Translations under genes and position numbers: made by a program
From: Streptomyces sp. NBC_00236
GTDB lineage: Bacteria; Actinomycetota; Actinomycetes; Streptomycetales; Streptomycetaceae
Reading direction: 5' to 3'
Length of the DNA stretch: 64,000 nucleotides
Assembly (NCBI RefSeq): GCF_036195045.1
Contig: NZ_CP108100.1
Location: 7,130,001-7,194,000 of the forward strand
Shown here: positions 36,172 to 44,038 of the stretch, piece after piece
How positions within the stretch are numbered: position 1 is the first letter of the stretch
Layout: each line of letters starts with the position of its first letter
The notes under the pieces: generated by a model
Told to the model about the DNA's origin: nothing
The model's input: the letters and a program-made list of their open reading frames with translations, nothing else
Database searches by the model: none

Positions 36172-36915
36172 TCAGCCCGAGGCGCGGTGCGAGGTCCGGG
36201 GCGCCGGCGCCGGGGCCTGGGCCGCACGGGTCACGTCGCCGACCAGCTCGACCACATCGGGGCCGTACGCCTGGGAGTTGACCACCTTCAGCAGCAGACA
36301 GAACGTGTTGTTGCCGTGCTTGCGGGCGAGGCGCTCGTAGTTCCGGGCCAGATAGCGGGACGCCGCCTGGTTGGTGATGGCCTGCTGGCCGCAGAACAGG
36401 AAGACCGGGCGGGCTTCCTGACCGGCTGTCAGCCGCGCCAGGATCACGTACTCGGCCACGCCCTTCTCCACCCGGTAGCGTTCCGAGCCGATCTGGAAGG
36501 CGTTGCGGTCCGGACCCGGCTCGGCATCGGTGTTCACCTTCACCCCGGGCAGCAGCGAGTGCAGGTGCGCGGCCATCCGGCGGTTGGAGACGGGGCCGCC
36601 GACGCAGAACTCGGTCCGTTCTCCGAACCCTTGCTGGGCGATGTCGTGCGCCAGGATCTGGGCGTGCGCCGCGCAGTCCTTGATCAGCGCGGAGAGCTCC
36701 AGCAGGGCGAAGACGTCGTGCCGGTGGACGGCGCCGTCACCGCCCGCGTCGCGGTTGACGACGAGCAGGCACTCCGAGTTGCCCGGCAGCCCGAAGAACG
36801 CCTGCTTGCGGCGGAGCTTGCGGCGCCAGATATAGGTGCGCGCGAGCCAGCCGAGGGCGGCGCTGAGGCCGGCGGCTATCACGCCCAGCACGATGTTGCG
36901 TACGTCGTCAGTCAT
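36172..36915 (-). CDS. membrane-anchored protein of unknown function
   Basis: A 247-residue protein with one N-terminal membrane helix (about 8-28), a basic stop-transfer stretch (RRKLRRKQ), and a cytoplasmic alpha/beta domain of about 200 residues. The domain contains ECLLVVNRDAGGDG, HDVFALLELSALIKD and FCVGGPVSNRRMAAHL. The GGPxSN element with flanking helices suggests a nucleotide- or sugar-binding Rossmann-like fold, but I do not recognise the family. I chose the ATG at 36915, since the longer frame upstream lies over another gene. Its C-terminus is Ala/Pro-rich and probably disordered. Confidence 0.7.
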   Translation of the reverse strand: MTDDVRNIVLGVIAAGLSAALGWLARTYIWRRKLRRKQAFFGLPGNSECLLVVNRDAGGDGAVHRHDVFALLELSALIKDCAAHAQILAHDIAQQGFGERTEFCVGGPVSNRRMAAHLHSLLPGVKVNTDAEPGPDRNAFQIGSERYRVEKGVAEYVILARLTAGQEARPVFLFCGQQAITNQAASRYLARNYERLARKHGNNTFCLLLKVVNSQAYGPDVVELVGDVTRAAQAPAPAPRTSHRASG

Positions 36916-37019
36916 GGGCGGGCATGTTAGCGGGCATTCGGCCTCAAGTTCGAGGCGGTCCTGACGGGGCTGCCGGAGCGGCGTTACCCTGCGCGGACAA
37001 TCCTTCACTGGAGGTGCGC

Positions 37020-38822
37020 ATGAGGCGTTCCGTTGCGCGGAATGTGTCGTTGTCAGGTGTTCTCGCCGTGGTGGTGACGGTCGGGGCAGCCGCCCCGTCC
37101 TCCTCCGCGCCACCGGTCCCACCGCCTCCGAAGTCACCCGTGGCGGCCGGATACGGGGGAGCGGTCTCCAGCGTCGACGCCGATGCGACGGCCGCGGGAA
37201 TCGAGGTGCTCCGCAAGGGCGGCAACGCGGTGGACGCGGCCGTCGCGACCGCGGCGGCGCTCGGGGTGACCGAACCGTACTCGGCGGGGCTGGGCGGCGG
37301 CGGCTACTTCGTGCACTACGACGCCCGCACCCGCACGGTGGAGACGATCGACGGCCGCGAGACCGCACCGCGCAGCGCGGACTCCTCCCTCTTTCTGGAG
37401 AACGGCAAGCCCATCGCCTTCGAGTCCGCCGTCACCAGCGGCCTCGGCGTCGGCACCCCGGGCACCCCCGCTACCTGGGACGCCGCCCTCGACGCCTGGG
37501 GGAGCAGATCACTCCGGCAGGTCCTCAAGCCGGCCGAGCGGCTGGCCCGCGACGGATTCGTCGTCGACGGCACGTTCCGCTCGCAGACCGAGGGCAACCG
37601 GGCCAGGTTCGCCGACTTCCCCGCCACCCGGAAGCTCTTCCTGCCGGGCGGCGCCCTCCCCGAGGTCGGTTCGGTCTTCAAGAACCCGGACCTGGCGCGT
37701 ACGTACGAGGAGGTCGGCCGCAAGGGGGTCGACGCGCTGTACCGGGGCAAGCTGGCCGACGACATCGTGCGGACCGTACGCAATCCGCCCGTGGACCCCG
37801 CGTCGGGCCGGGTGGTACGTCCGGGCGATCTGACCGCGAAGGACCTGCGTTCCTACCGGGCGCTGCGGCAGGCGCCCACGAAGGCCGGCTACCGCGGGCT
37901 CGACGTCTACGGCATGGCACCGTCGTCGTCCGGCGGCACGACGGTGGGCGAGGCCCTCAACATCCTTGAGTCCACCGACCTTTCGAAGGCGAGCCAGGCG
38001 CAGTACCTGCACCGCTTCATCGAGGCGAGCCGCATCGCCTTCGCGGACCGCGGGCGCTGGGTCGGTGACCCGGCGTTCGAGGACGTGCCGACGAAGGAGC
38101 TCCTCAGCCAGCGGTTCGCCGACTCGCGGGAGTGCCTGATCAAGGACGACGCGGTGCTCACCAGCCCGCTCGCCCCGGGCGACCCGCGCCACCCCGGTGA
38201 CTGCGCCGGTACGGGGACGGCCGCGCCGACGACGTACGAGGGCGAGAACACCACGCACCTCACGACCGCCGACAAGTGGGGCAACGTCGTCGCGTACACC
38301 CTGACGATCGAGCAGACCGGTGGCAGTGGCATCACGGTGCCGGGGCGCGGGTTCCTGCTCAACAACGAGCTGACGGACTTCTCGTTCGCACCGGCCAACC
38401 CGGCCGTCCATGACCCGAACCTGCCCGGTCCGGGCAAGCGGCCGCGGTCGTCGATCTCGCCGACCATCGTGCTGAAGCACGGCAAGCCGGTGCTGGCCCT
38501 GGGCTCGCCGGGCGGTGCCACGATCATCACCACCGTGCTCCAGTCGTTGATCGGAACAGTCGACCGCGGCCTGCCGCTGGTGGACGCCATCGCGGCGCCC
38601 CGCGCCAGCCAGCGCAACGCGGCGGCCACGGAGCTCGAACCGGGGCTGTGGAACAGCCCGATCCGGGCCCGACTGGAGGCGCTGGGGCATGTCTTCAAGC
38701 CCAACCCGGAGATCGGGGCGGCGACGGGCGTGCAGCGGCTGCCGGACGGGCGGTGGCTGGCAGCGGCCGAGACGGAGCGGCGCGGCGGCGGCTCGGCGAT
38801 GGTGGTGGGGCCGTCCCGCTAG
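37020..38822 (+). CDS. ggt: gamma-glutamyltransferase
   Basis: A 600-residue secreted enzyme that cleaves or transfers the gamma-glutamyl group of glutathione and related peptides. It has a signal peptide (about 1-30) and the large-subunit opening GAVSSVDADATAAGIEVLRKGGNAVDAAVA. The autoprocessing/catalytic Thr411 lies in GENTTHLT. The small subunit has IEQTGGSGITVPGRGFLLNNELTDFS and SSISPTIV with LGSPGGATIIT. Length and order match the family. The ATG at 37020 follows GGAGGTG. It is divergent from the unknown membrane protein and ends at a strong hairpin. Confidence 0.94.
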   Translation: MRRSVARNVSLSGVLAVVVTVGAAAPSSSAPPVPPPPKSPVAAGYGGAVSSVDADATAAGIEVLRKGGNAVDAAVATAAALGVTEPYSAGLGGGGYFVHYDARTRTVETIDGRETAPRSADSSLFLENGKPIAFESAVTSGLGVGTPGTPATWDAALDAWGSRSLRQVLKPAERLARDGFVVDGTFRSQTEGNRARFADFPATRKLFLPGGALPEVGSVFKNPDLARTYEEVGRKGVDALYRGKLADDIVRTVRNPPVDPASGRVVRPGDLTAKDLRSYRALRQAPTKAGYRGLDVYGMAPSSSGGTTVGEALNILESTDLSKASQAQYLHRFIEASRIAFADRGRWVGDPAFEDVPTKELLSQRFADSRECLIKDDAVLTSPLAPGDPRHPGDCAGTGTAAPTTYEGENTTHLTTADKWGNVVAYTLTIEQTGGSGITVPGRGFLLNNELTDFSFAPANPAVHDPNLPGPGKRPRSSISPTIVLKHGKPVLALGSPGGATIITTVLQSLIGTVDRGLPLVDAIAAPRASQRNAAATELEPGLWNSPIRARLEALGHVFKPNPEIGAATGVQRLPDGRWLAAAETERRGGGSAMVVGPSR

Positions 38823-38853
38823 TGAGGTGACGATTCGTCAGTAACCGTAAGGG

Positions 38854-38897
38854 CGGGGTCGGTCGGGCGCGCGGAGATGCGCGCCGGACCGGCCCCG
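38854..38897. terminator. hairpin terminator after ggt
   Basis: An imperfect 19-bp stem (arm CGGGGTCGGTCGGGCGCGC; one mismatch, one G-U) starts 31 bp after the ggt stop. Confidence 0.7.
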
Positions 38898-38978
38898 CAG
38901 CCTCGACGGGGGCTCGCCGGGGGGCGTCTTGGCTGATCTCAGCAAGGGAAAGACTCCTCACAGAAGGGCACCCCCACG

Positions 38979-39830
38979 GTGCGTATGCGAACGCTTGCCC
39001 TCGCCACGGTCTCCGGCGCCGCCCTGCTCGCGGCCGGATCCCTGACGCCCGCCGCCCAGGGCGGTCCGGTCCTGCGGGCCGACGTGTTCACGCCGGTGCC
39101 GGGAGCGCGTCCGGTCGCGGTGGACCTCACCCCCGCCGCCTACGCGCGCCCGGCGTCCGACACGGATCCGGCCGGTTCCGCCTCGCCCCACCCTGCTCCT
39201 GACCCCGACCCAGCCGATGCGGATGCGGATGCCGGTGCCGGTGAAGGTGCCGTAGGTGCGGCCGAGTTGCTGGCCAAGGTCGCCGCGTGCAAGCCGATCT
39301 CGAACGGCTCCTACCGTACGGACGAGGGCGCCTCGCCCTCCGTGCCGGTGTGCGGCATGAACGGAGCCGTGTTCTGGAAGGCGGACCTGGACATCGACTG
39401 CGACGGCCAGGTGACCAAGGCCTGCAACGTGGACACCGACCCGTGGTTCCAGGGCGACACCGCGTTCCACACCTCCGGCGACCGGCCGCTGAACGCGGAG
39501 GAACTCCCGTACGTCGTGGTGCCGAGCCGCAGCTCCCTGTGGGACTTCAGCGGATCGGGGATCAAGGGCGGCGGTGTCGTCGCCGTCGTCCACGCGGGGA
39601 AGGTGGAGTACGCCGTCGTCGGCGACACCGGGCCCGCCGGGATCATCGGTGAGGCCTCGTACGCCACCGCCGAGGCGCTGGGGATCGACCCTGACCCGAA
39701 GGCCGGCGGTGTGGGGTCCGGCGTCACGTACATCCTGTTCAAGGACTCCGTCGTCTCGCCGATCGAGAGCCACGGCGCGGCCGTGACCGCCGGGGAGGCG
39801 CGAGCCCGGGCGTTCCTCCGCGACAACTGA
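38979..39830 (+). CDS. secreted GH75 chitosanase
   Basis: A 283-residue extracellular chitosanase. It has a signal peptide (about 1-28), a Pro/Ala/Asp-rich linker (about 50-90, with DPDPADADADAG) and a GH75 catalytic domain (about 95-283). Conserved features are CGMNGAVFWKADLDIDCDGQ, containing the catalytic Asp region, and VVGDTGPAGIIGEAS, with the catalytic Glu. It hydrolyses chitosan. The GTG start is preceded by AGAAGG; an in-frame ATG lies two codons later. It is monocistronic by position. Confidence 0.9.
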   Translation: MRMRTLALATVSGAALLAAGSLTPAAQGGPVLRADVFTPVPGARPVAVDLTPAAYARPASDTDPAGSASPHPAPDPDPADADADAGAGEGAVGAAELLAKVAACKPISNGSYRTDEGASPSVPVCGMNGAVFWKADLDIDCDGQVTKACNVDTDPWFQGDTAFHTSGDRPLNAEELPYVVVPSRSSLWDFSGSGIKGGGVVAVVHAGKVEYAVVGDTGPAGIIGEASYATAEALGIDPDPKAGGVGSGVTYILFKDSVVSPIESHGAAVTAGEARARAFLRDN

Positions 39831-39848
39831 CGCGGGTGGGCCGTCAGT

Positions 39849-40616
39849 TCACAGGGCCGTCAGGATCCGGGGGCCGTCGTTCGTGATGGCCACCGTGTGC
39901 TCGGCGTGCGCGGCCCGGCTGCCGTCGTTCGTACGCAGCGTCCAGCCGTCCCGGTCCGGATGGTAGTCGTCCCCGCCGCCGCCGATCAGCATCGGTTCGA
40001 TGGCCAGGACCATGCCGTGCCGCAGCGGCATTCCGCGACCGGGCCGCCCCTCGTTGGGAACGCCCGGGTCCTCGTGCATGGCCCGGCCGATGCCGTGGCC
40101 GCCGAAGCCCTCCGGGATGCCGTATCCCGCTGCGCGGCAGACCGTGCCGATCGCGTGCGCGATGTCGCCGATCCGGTTGCCGACGACGGCCGCGGCGATG
40201 CCTGCCCCCAGGGCCTCGAAGGCCGTGTCGACCAGCCGGGTGTCCGCCGGGCGGGCGCGGCCGACCGTGAAGCTGATCGCCGAGTCACCGGCCCAGCCGT
40301 CGAGCGTCGCGCCCGCGTCGATGCTCACCAGGTCGCCGTCGCCGAGCGGCACGTCGTTCGGGATGCCGTGCACGATGGCGTCGTTGACGGACGCGCAGAT
40401 GACGCCGGGGAAGGGGGTCGGCGCGAAGTGCGGCCGGTAGTTCAGGAACGGCGATCCGGCGCCTGCCTTGCGCAGGACCTCGCGGGCCACCTCGTCGAGC
40501 TCGCGAGGTGTGACGCCTACGGCCGCCGCCTCGCGTGCGGCTGTCAGTACCTGTGCGACGACCCGGCCGGACTCGCGCATGGCTTCGATGGATGTGTCTG
40601 TCTTGAGCTGCACCAT
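39849..40616 (-). CDS. map: methionine aminopeptidase, type I
   Basis: A 255-residue cytoplasmic metalloprotease that removes the initiator Met. All five metal ligands are visible: two Asp in VSIDAGATLDGWAGDSA, His in GGHGIGRAMHEDP, and Glu in AIEPML and AEHTV. It lacks the N-terminal zinc-finger extension. Actinobacteria usually have more than one map; this one is divergent from a small XRE regulator, not beside secY/adk, so it is probably the accessory copy. A TATAGT -10 element lies 7 nt before the ATG, suggesting a leaderless mRNA. Confidence 0.93.
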   Translation of the reverse strand: MVQLKTDTSIEAMRESGRVVAQVLTAAREAAAVGVTPRELDEVAREVLRKAGAGSPFLNYRPHFAPTPFPGVICASVNDAIVHGIPNDVPLGDGDLVSIDAGATLDGWAGDSAISFTVGRARPADTRLVDTAFEALGAGIAAAVVGNRIGDIAHAIGTVCRAAGYGIPEGFGGHGIGRAMHEDPGVPNEGRPGRGMPLRHGMVLAIEPMLIGGGGDDYHPDRDGWTLRTNDGSRAAHAEHTVAITNDGPRILTAL

Positions 40617-40621
40617 GCCAA

Positions 40622-40657
40622 TTACTATACCGGTCCCAGCGGTATTAGAATGACGGC
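40622..40657. promoter_or_regulatory. divergent leaderless promoters with operator-like dyad
   Basis: The 41-bp space between map and the XRE gene has a TATAGT -10 reading left (40629-40624), 7 nt before the map ATG. It has a TAGAAT -10 reading right (40646-40651), 6 nt before the XRE ATG. Between them ATACCG and CGGTAT (40627-40632 and 40640-40645) form a dyad. Neither gene has a ribosome site, consistent with leaderless transcripts. The XRE protein could repress both. Confidence 0.55.
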
Positions 40658-40927
40658 ATGGTTCGAACTCCTCTCACCCCCGAAGAGCGCCTGCGCGGCG
40701 AACGGCTCGGCCGGCTGCTCCGTGAGGCGCGTGGTCGCCGCAGCATGGCCGACATCGCAGGATGTGCCGGGATCTCGGCCGAGACGCTGCGCAAGATCGA
40801 GACCGGCCGCGCCCCGACTCCCGCCTTCTTCACCGTCGCCGCACTCGCAGGGGCACTCGGCCTCTCCATGGATCAACTGCTCCTGCGATGCGCGCCGGAG
40901 CCGGATGTCGTCCAGCTCGCCGGATAG
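40658..40927 (+). CDS. small XRE-family transcriptional regulator
   Basis: An 89-residue protein that is essentially one helix-turn-helix domain (about 12-75) with the pattern RLGRLLREARGRRSMADIAGCAGISAETLRKIETG. There is no effector domain. It probably represses its own promoter and that of the divergent map gene through the dyad between them. Its predicted promoter gives a leaderless start at 40658, which fixes the start codon. Confidence 0.85.
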   Translation: MVRTPLTPEERLRGERLGRLLREARGRRSMADIAGCAGISAETLRKIETGRAPTPAFFTVAALAGALGLSMDQLLLRCAPEPDVVQLAG

Positions 40928-40964
40928 CGGGAGCGGGGATGATCGTCCGTCGTAGGGTTGGGGC

Positions 40965-41345
40965 ATGAGCCTCCAGGACTTCGCCCGCAGCGAGTACGTC
41001 AGCCTCACCACCTACCGGAAGGACGGCACTCCGGTCGCCACGCCGGTCTGGGCCGCGGCCGACGGGGACGAACTCGTCGTCTGGACCAAGAGCGATTCAT
41101 GGAAGGTGAAGCGGCTGCGCAATGACAGTCGCGTCCGTGTCACCGTCTGTGATGTGCGCGGCCGGATCGCGGAGGGCGCCCCGAGCGCGGAGGGAACCGG
41201 CAGGCTGCTCGACGAGCAGGGTACGACCGGTGTGCGCCGGGCCATCGCACGCAAGTACACCTGGAAGTACTGGCTGCTCGACTACCCGGCGATGATCGTC
41301 CGGCTCGGCAAGCGGCCGCAGACCGGGATCGCCATCACCTTCTGA
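40965..41345 (+). CDS. PPOX-class F420-dependent oxidoreductase
   Basis: A 126-residue split-barrel flavin/deazaflavin protein. It opens MSLQDFARSEYVSLTTYRKDG and has ATPVWAAADGDELVVWT and VRVTVCDVRGRIA, typical of small actinobacterial F420H2-dependent reductases. The physiological substrate is unknown. It lies 37 bp downstream of the XRE gene in the same direction, so it may be part of that unit. Length is normal for the family. Confidence 0.85.
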   Translation: MSLQDFARSEYVSLTTYRKDGTPVATPVWAAADGDELVVWTKSDSWKVKRLRNDSRVRVTVCDVRGRIAEGAPSAEGTGRLLDEQGTTGVRRAIARKYTWKYWLLDYPAMIVRLGKRPQTGIAITF

Positions 41346-41496
41346 GTCCGCGGCCGGTGCGGCAGGGGGCGCTCGTGCCAACTGCCGCACTCCTTTGGGA
41401 CCTTGGGCGAAAAGTGCGTGTAGCCGTCCTGTAACACGACTGCGGTCGAATGCCTGCGGACTGGAAGGTTCCAGCCGACGGCGGCCGAGGGCGACA

Positions 41497-42867
41497 ATGA
41501 CGGTGCATCAGCATGCGGTTTTCATAGGGGAGTTCGCGCATCACCTACGAGAGGTGGCAGCGCTGCTCGATCCCGCGCGGGGTTGGTACGGAGTCTTCTG
41601 CCGGCGTGATCCCGAGGGGATGCGGGCCTGTCTGGCGGGGGCCGAGATCCCGCCCTGGGACGTCATGGAGTCGCTCTTCGCGGACCTGGCCACGGTGCGT
41701 GGTGCCGCGTTCGCGGAGCGCGCCTCCGTGCGTGCGGCCGAGCTCTACTCCGCATCCGCCGCCGCCCATGACCGCCGCCCCGGCGGGCAGCGGCAGCTCG
41801 TGGAGCGCCTGGACCTGATGCTGCGGGAACAGGCGAACGCGGCCCTCCGGCTGGACGCGGCCCGGACGGGCGGCGAGGCCGGCGGGGCGGACGCGGAGGC
41901 CGTCGCCTGGGCCCGAGACGACCACGCCCGGGCGTCGGCCCGCTGCACGGAGCTCCGCAGGAGACTGGCGGCGGTTGCGGCGCCGTCCGACTGGTTCCGT
42001 GCGGAGGGAGAACCCGCCCCCGGCGCACCGGAGTCCGCGGTCACGGTCCCGCCACAGCGGTCCATGGCCGTACGCGCCCCCGCGGAAGAGGCCGTGCGCG
42101 AGGCCCCCGGGCCGTCGCCCGCCCCCGCAGGCGGGCCGTCCCGCAAGAAGCCGCGGGGCGCGCGCTTCGCCGGGCTGGAGGCCGAGGAGGAGGCCCCCGT
42201 GACTGCTGCGCCCGTCCTGCCGGTCCCGCCCGTGTCGGCCGACCGGCCGCGCGGCGCCCGCTTCGGCGGCGCTCCCCGCACGGAGAGTGCCCCTCCCGGG
42301 CCCGCCGCGGCGGATCGGGCCCGGGCCGTGCTGCAGTCGGCCGGGGCCACGGTCGCGACCCTGGTCCGGCTTCGCGCTGAGGGCCTCAGCGGTGAGGCCC
42401 ACGGTGTGCTCTGCGAGGCGGCGGGCCGGCCCGCGGAACTGCTGCCCGTCCTCGCCGTCGAGCTCCACCGGGCGGGGCTGGGCGCGGACTGGTCGACCCT
42501 GCTGTGGGAGGTGTCCTCGCTGCCCCCGGCCGAGCTGGCCGCCGCGGCGGACGCACTGGCCGGGGCGGGGCGCCCGGAGGACTGCGGACACCTGCTGCGC
42601 CAGGGTGTGGCGCGGCCGCCCGCCGAGATCGCCGAAGCCGTGGTCGCCCTGGACCGGGCCGGCCGCGGCCCCCAGGCGCAGGCGCTGCTCGGCGCCTTCG
42701 TCCGCGTACGGACACCGCAGGACGCGGCCAGTGTCGCGGAGAGCGACCCGCGCCGCCTCGTACCGCACCTGCTGGCGGCGGCCCGTACGGTGTCCGAGGC
42801 GCGGGAGCGGGACGTCGAGCACGCCCTGCGCGTGGCGGGAATCGGCCAGGGCGTGTTTCGGAAGTAG
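41497..42867 (+). CDS. conserved protein of unknown function, Ala/Pro-rich
   Basis: A 456-residue soluble protein. Residues 1-160 are helical and predicted to bind no known ligand (start MTVHQHAVFIGEFAHHLREV, then RRDPEGMRACLAGAEIPPWDV). Residues 165-275 are a low-complexity Pro/Ala linker with two copies of RGARF. Residues 285-456 are a helical repeat-like domain (LLWEVSSLPPAELAAAADALAGAG). I know similar proteins only from Streptomyces and no function. It has no signal or membrane segment. The start follows GAGGG. Its 3' end forms one arm of a long inverted repeat. Confidence 0.7.
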   Translation: MTVHQHAVFIGEFAHHLREVAALLDPARGWYGVFCRRDPEGMRACLAGAEIPPWDVMESLFADLATVRGAAFAERASVRAAELYSASAAAHDRRPGGQRQLVERLDLMLREQANAALRLDAARTGGEAGGADAEAVAWARDDHARASARCTELRRRLAAVAAPSDWFRAEGEPAPGAPESAVTVPPQRSMAVRAPAEEAVREAPGPSPAPAGGPSRKKPRGARFAGLEAEEEAPVTAAPVLPVPPVSADRPRGARFGGAPRTESAPPGPAAADRARAVLQSAGATVATLVRLRAEGLSGEAHGVLCEAAGRPAELLPVLAVELHRAGLGADWSTLLWEVSSLPPAELAAAADALAGAGRPEDCGHLLRQGVARPPAEIAEAVVALDRAGRGPQAQALLGAFVRVRTPQDAASVAESDPRRLVPHLLAAARTVSEARERDVEHALRVAGIGQGVFRK

Positions 42868-42926
42868 CGCCGTCCGCCCGGAGGGCGGGCCAGGCGTCGC
42901 TGAGCAGGCGGGACTTCCGAAACACG
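42852..42926. terminator. long inverted repeat overlapping gene end
   Basis: CGTGTTTCGGAAGT (42852-42865, including the last codons and stop of the preceding gene) is repeated inverted at 42913-42926. A second stem CCGCCC/GGGCGG sits inside. It may act as terminator or transcript stabiliser. The rest of the 328-bp gap up to 43195 holds the promoter and palindrome of the next operon and no gene that I can see. Confidence 0.55.
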
Positions 42927-43094
42927 TAGGGGCTGTCCCGCCAGGGATCGCGGGACGGCCGCCGGGGCCTCCCGTTTGGATCATGCCGGGCTCGCGGGGT
43001 CCGAACGAAGGGCCCTGGGCCATCCGGCCCAGCCCGGGCACTGGACCGCACGGGTGTGAAACGTGATCGACTCCGCCCTTTCACGGCGATGGTC

Positions 43095-43153
43095 TTGCCC
43101 CGCCGTGTGACGGGGCTTACGTTCTCCCCTACGCCCGTGTCTACGGGCGTAGA
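43095..43153 (+). promoter_or_regulatory. promoter and palindromic operator of beta-ureidopropionase operon
   Basis: TTGCCC (43095) and TACGTT (43118) are spaced 17 bp. TGTCTACGGGCGTAGA follows at 43138-43153, just downstream of the expected transcription start. The same three elements recur before the dihydropyrimidinase gene (45979-46039), so this is probably the operator of a shared regulator. Confidence 0.7.
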
Positions 43154-43195
43154 AACGCGAAGAGGCTCTCTGACGCCGCGTCGAAGGAGCAGCTC

Positions 43196-44038
43196 ATGTC
43201 CCACGTCGTACGCGCCGCACTCGTCCAGGCGACCTGGACCGGCGACACCGAATCCATGATCGCCAAGCACGAGGAACACGCTCGCGAGGCCGCCCGGCAG
43301 GGGGCGAAGATCATCGGGTTCCAGGAGGTGTTCAACGCCCCGTACTTCTGCCAGGTGCAGGAGCCCGAGCACTACCGCTGGGCGGAGGCCGTGCCCGACG
43401 GTCCGACCGTGCAGCGGATGCGGGAACTGGCCCGTGAGACCGGCATGGTGATCGTCGTCCCGGTCTTCGAGGTCGAGCAGTCCGGCTTCTACTACAACAC
43501 CGCCGCCGTGATCGACGCCGACGGCTCGTACCTCGGCAAGTACCGCAAGCACCACATCCCACAGGTCAAGGGGTTCTGGGAGAAGTACTACTTCAAGCCC
43601 GGAAACGTCGGCTGGCCCGTCTTCGACACGGCGGTGGGCAAGGTCGGAGTCTATATCTGCTACGACCGGCACTTCCCCGAAGGGTGGCGGCAACTCGGGC
43701 TCAACGGAGCCCAGTTGGTCTACAACCCGTCCGCGACCTCACGGGGCCTCTCCGGCTACCTCTGGCAACTGGAGCAGCCCGCGTCCGCCGTCGCCAACGA
43801 GTACTTCATCGCCGCGATCAACCGCGTCGGCCAGGAGGAGTACGGCGACAACGACTTCTACGGAACCAGTTACTTCGTCGACCCGCGCGGTCAGTTCGTG
43901 GGTGAGGTGGCCAGCGACAAGGAGGAGGAACTCCTGGTCCGCGACCTGGACTTCGGCCTCATCGAGGAAGTCCGGCAGCAGTGGGCGTTCTACCGGGACC
44001 GCCGTCCCGACGCGTACGAGGGACTGGTGGAGCCGTGA
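43196..44038 (+). CDS. nitrilase-superfamily amidohydrolase, beta-ureidopropionase type
   Basis: A 280-residue carbon-nitrogen hydrolase. The catalytic triad is visible as Glu in GFQEVFNAPYF, Lys in YRKHHIPQ and Cys in YICYDRHFPEG. Its neighbours (aminotransferase, dihydropyrimidinase, NCS1 permease) indicate hydrolysis of N-carbamoyl-beta-alanine to beta-alanine, CO2 and ammonia, the third step of reductive pyrimidine breakdown. An N-carbamoyl amino acid from hydantoins is the alternative. AAGGAG precedes the ATG. The stop overlaps the next start (GTGA). Confidence 0.9.
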   Translation: MSHVVRAALVQATWTGDTESMIAKHEEHAREAARQGAKIIGFQEVFNAPYFCQVQEPEHYRWAEAVPDGPTVQRMRELARETGMVIVVPVFEVEQSGFYYNTAAVIDADGSYLGKYRKHHIPQVKGFWEKYYFKPGNVGWPVFDTAVGKVGVYICYDRHFPEGWRQLGLNGAQLVYNPSATSRGLSGYLWQLEQPASAVANEYFIAAINRVGQEEYGDNDFYGTSYFVDPRGQFVGEVASDKEEELLVRDLDFGLIEEVRQQWAFYRDRRPDAYEGLVEP

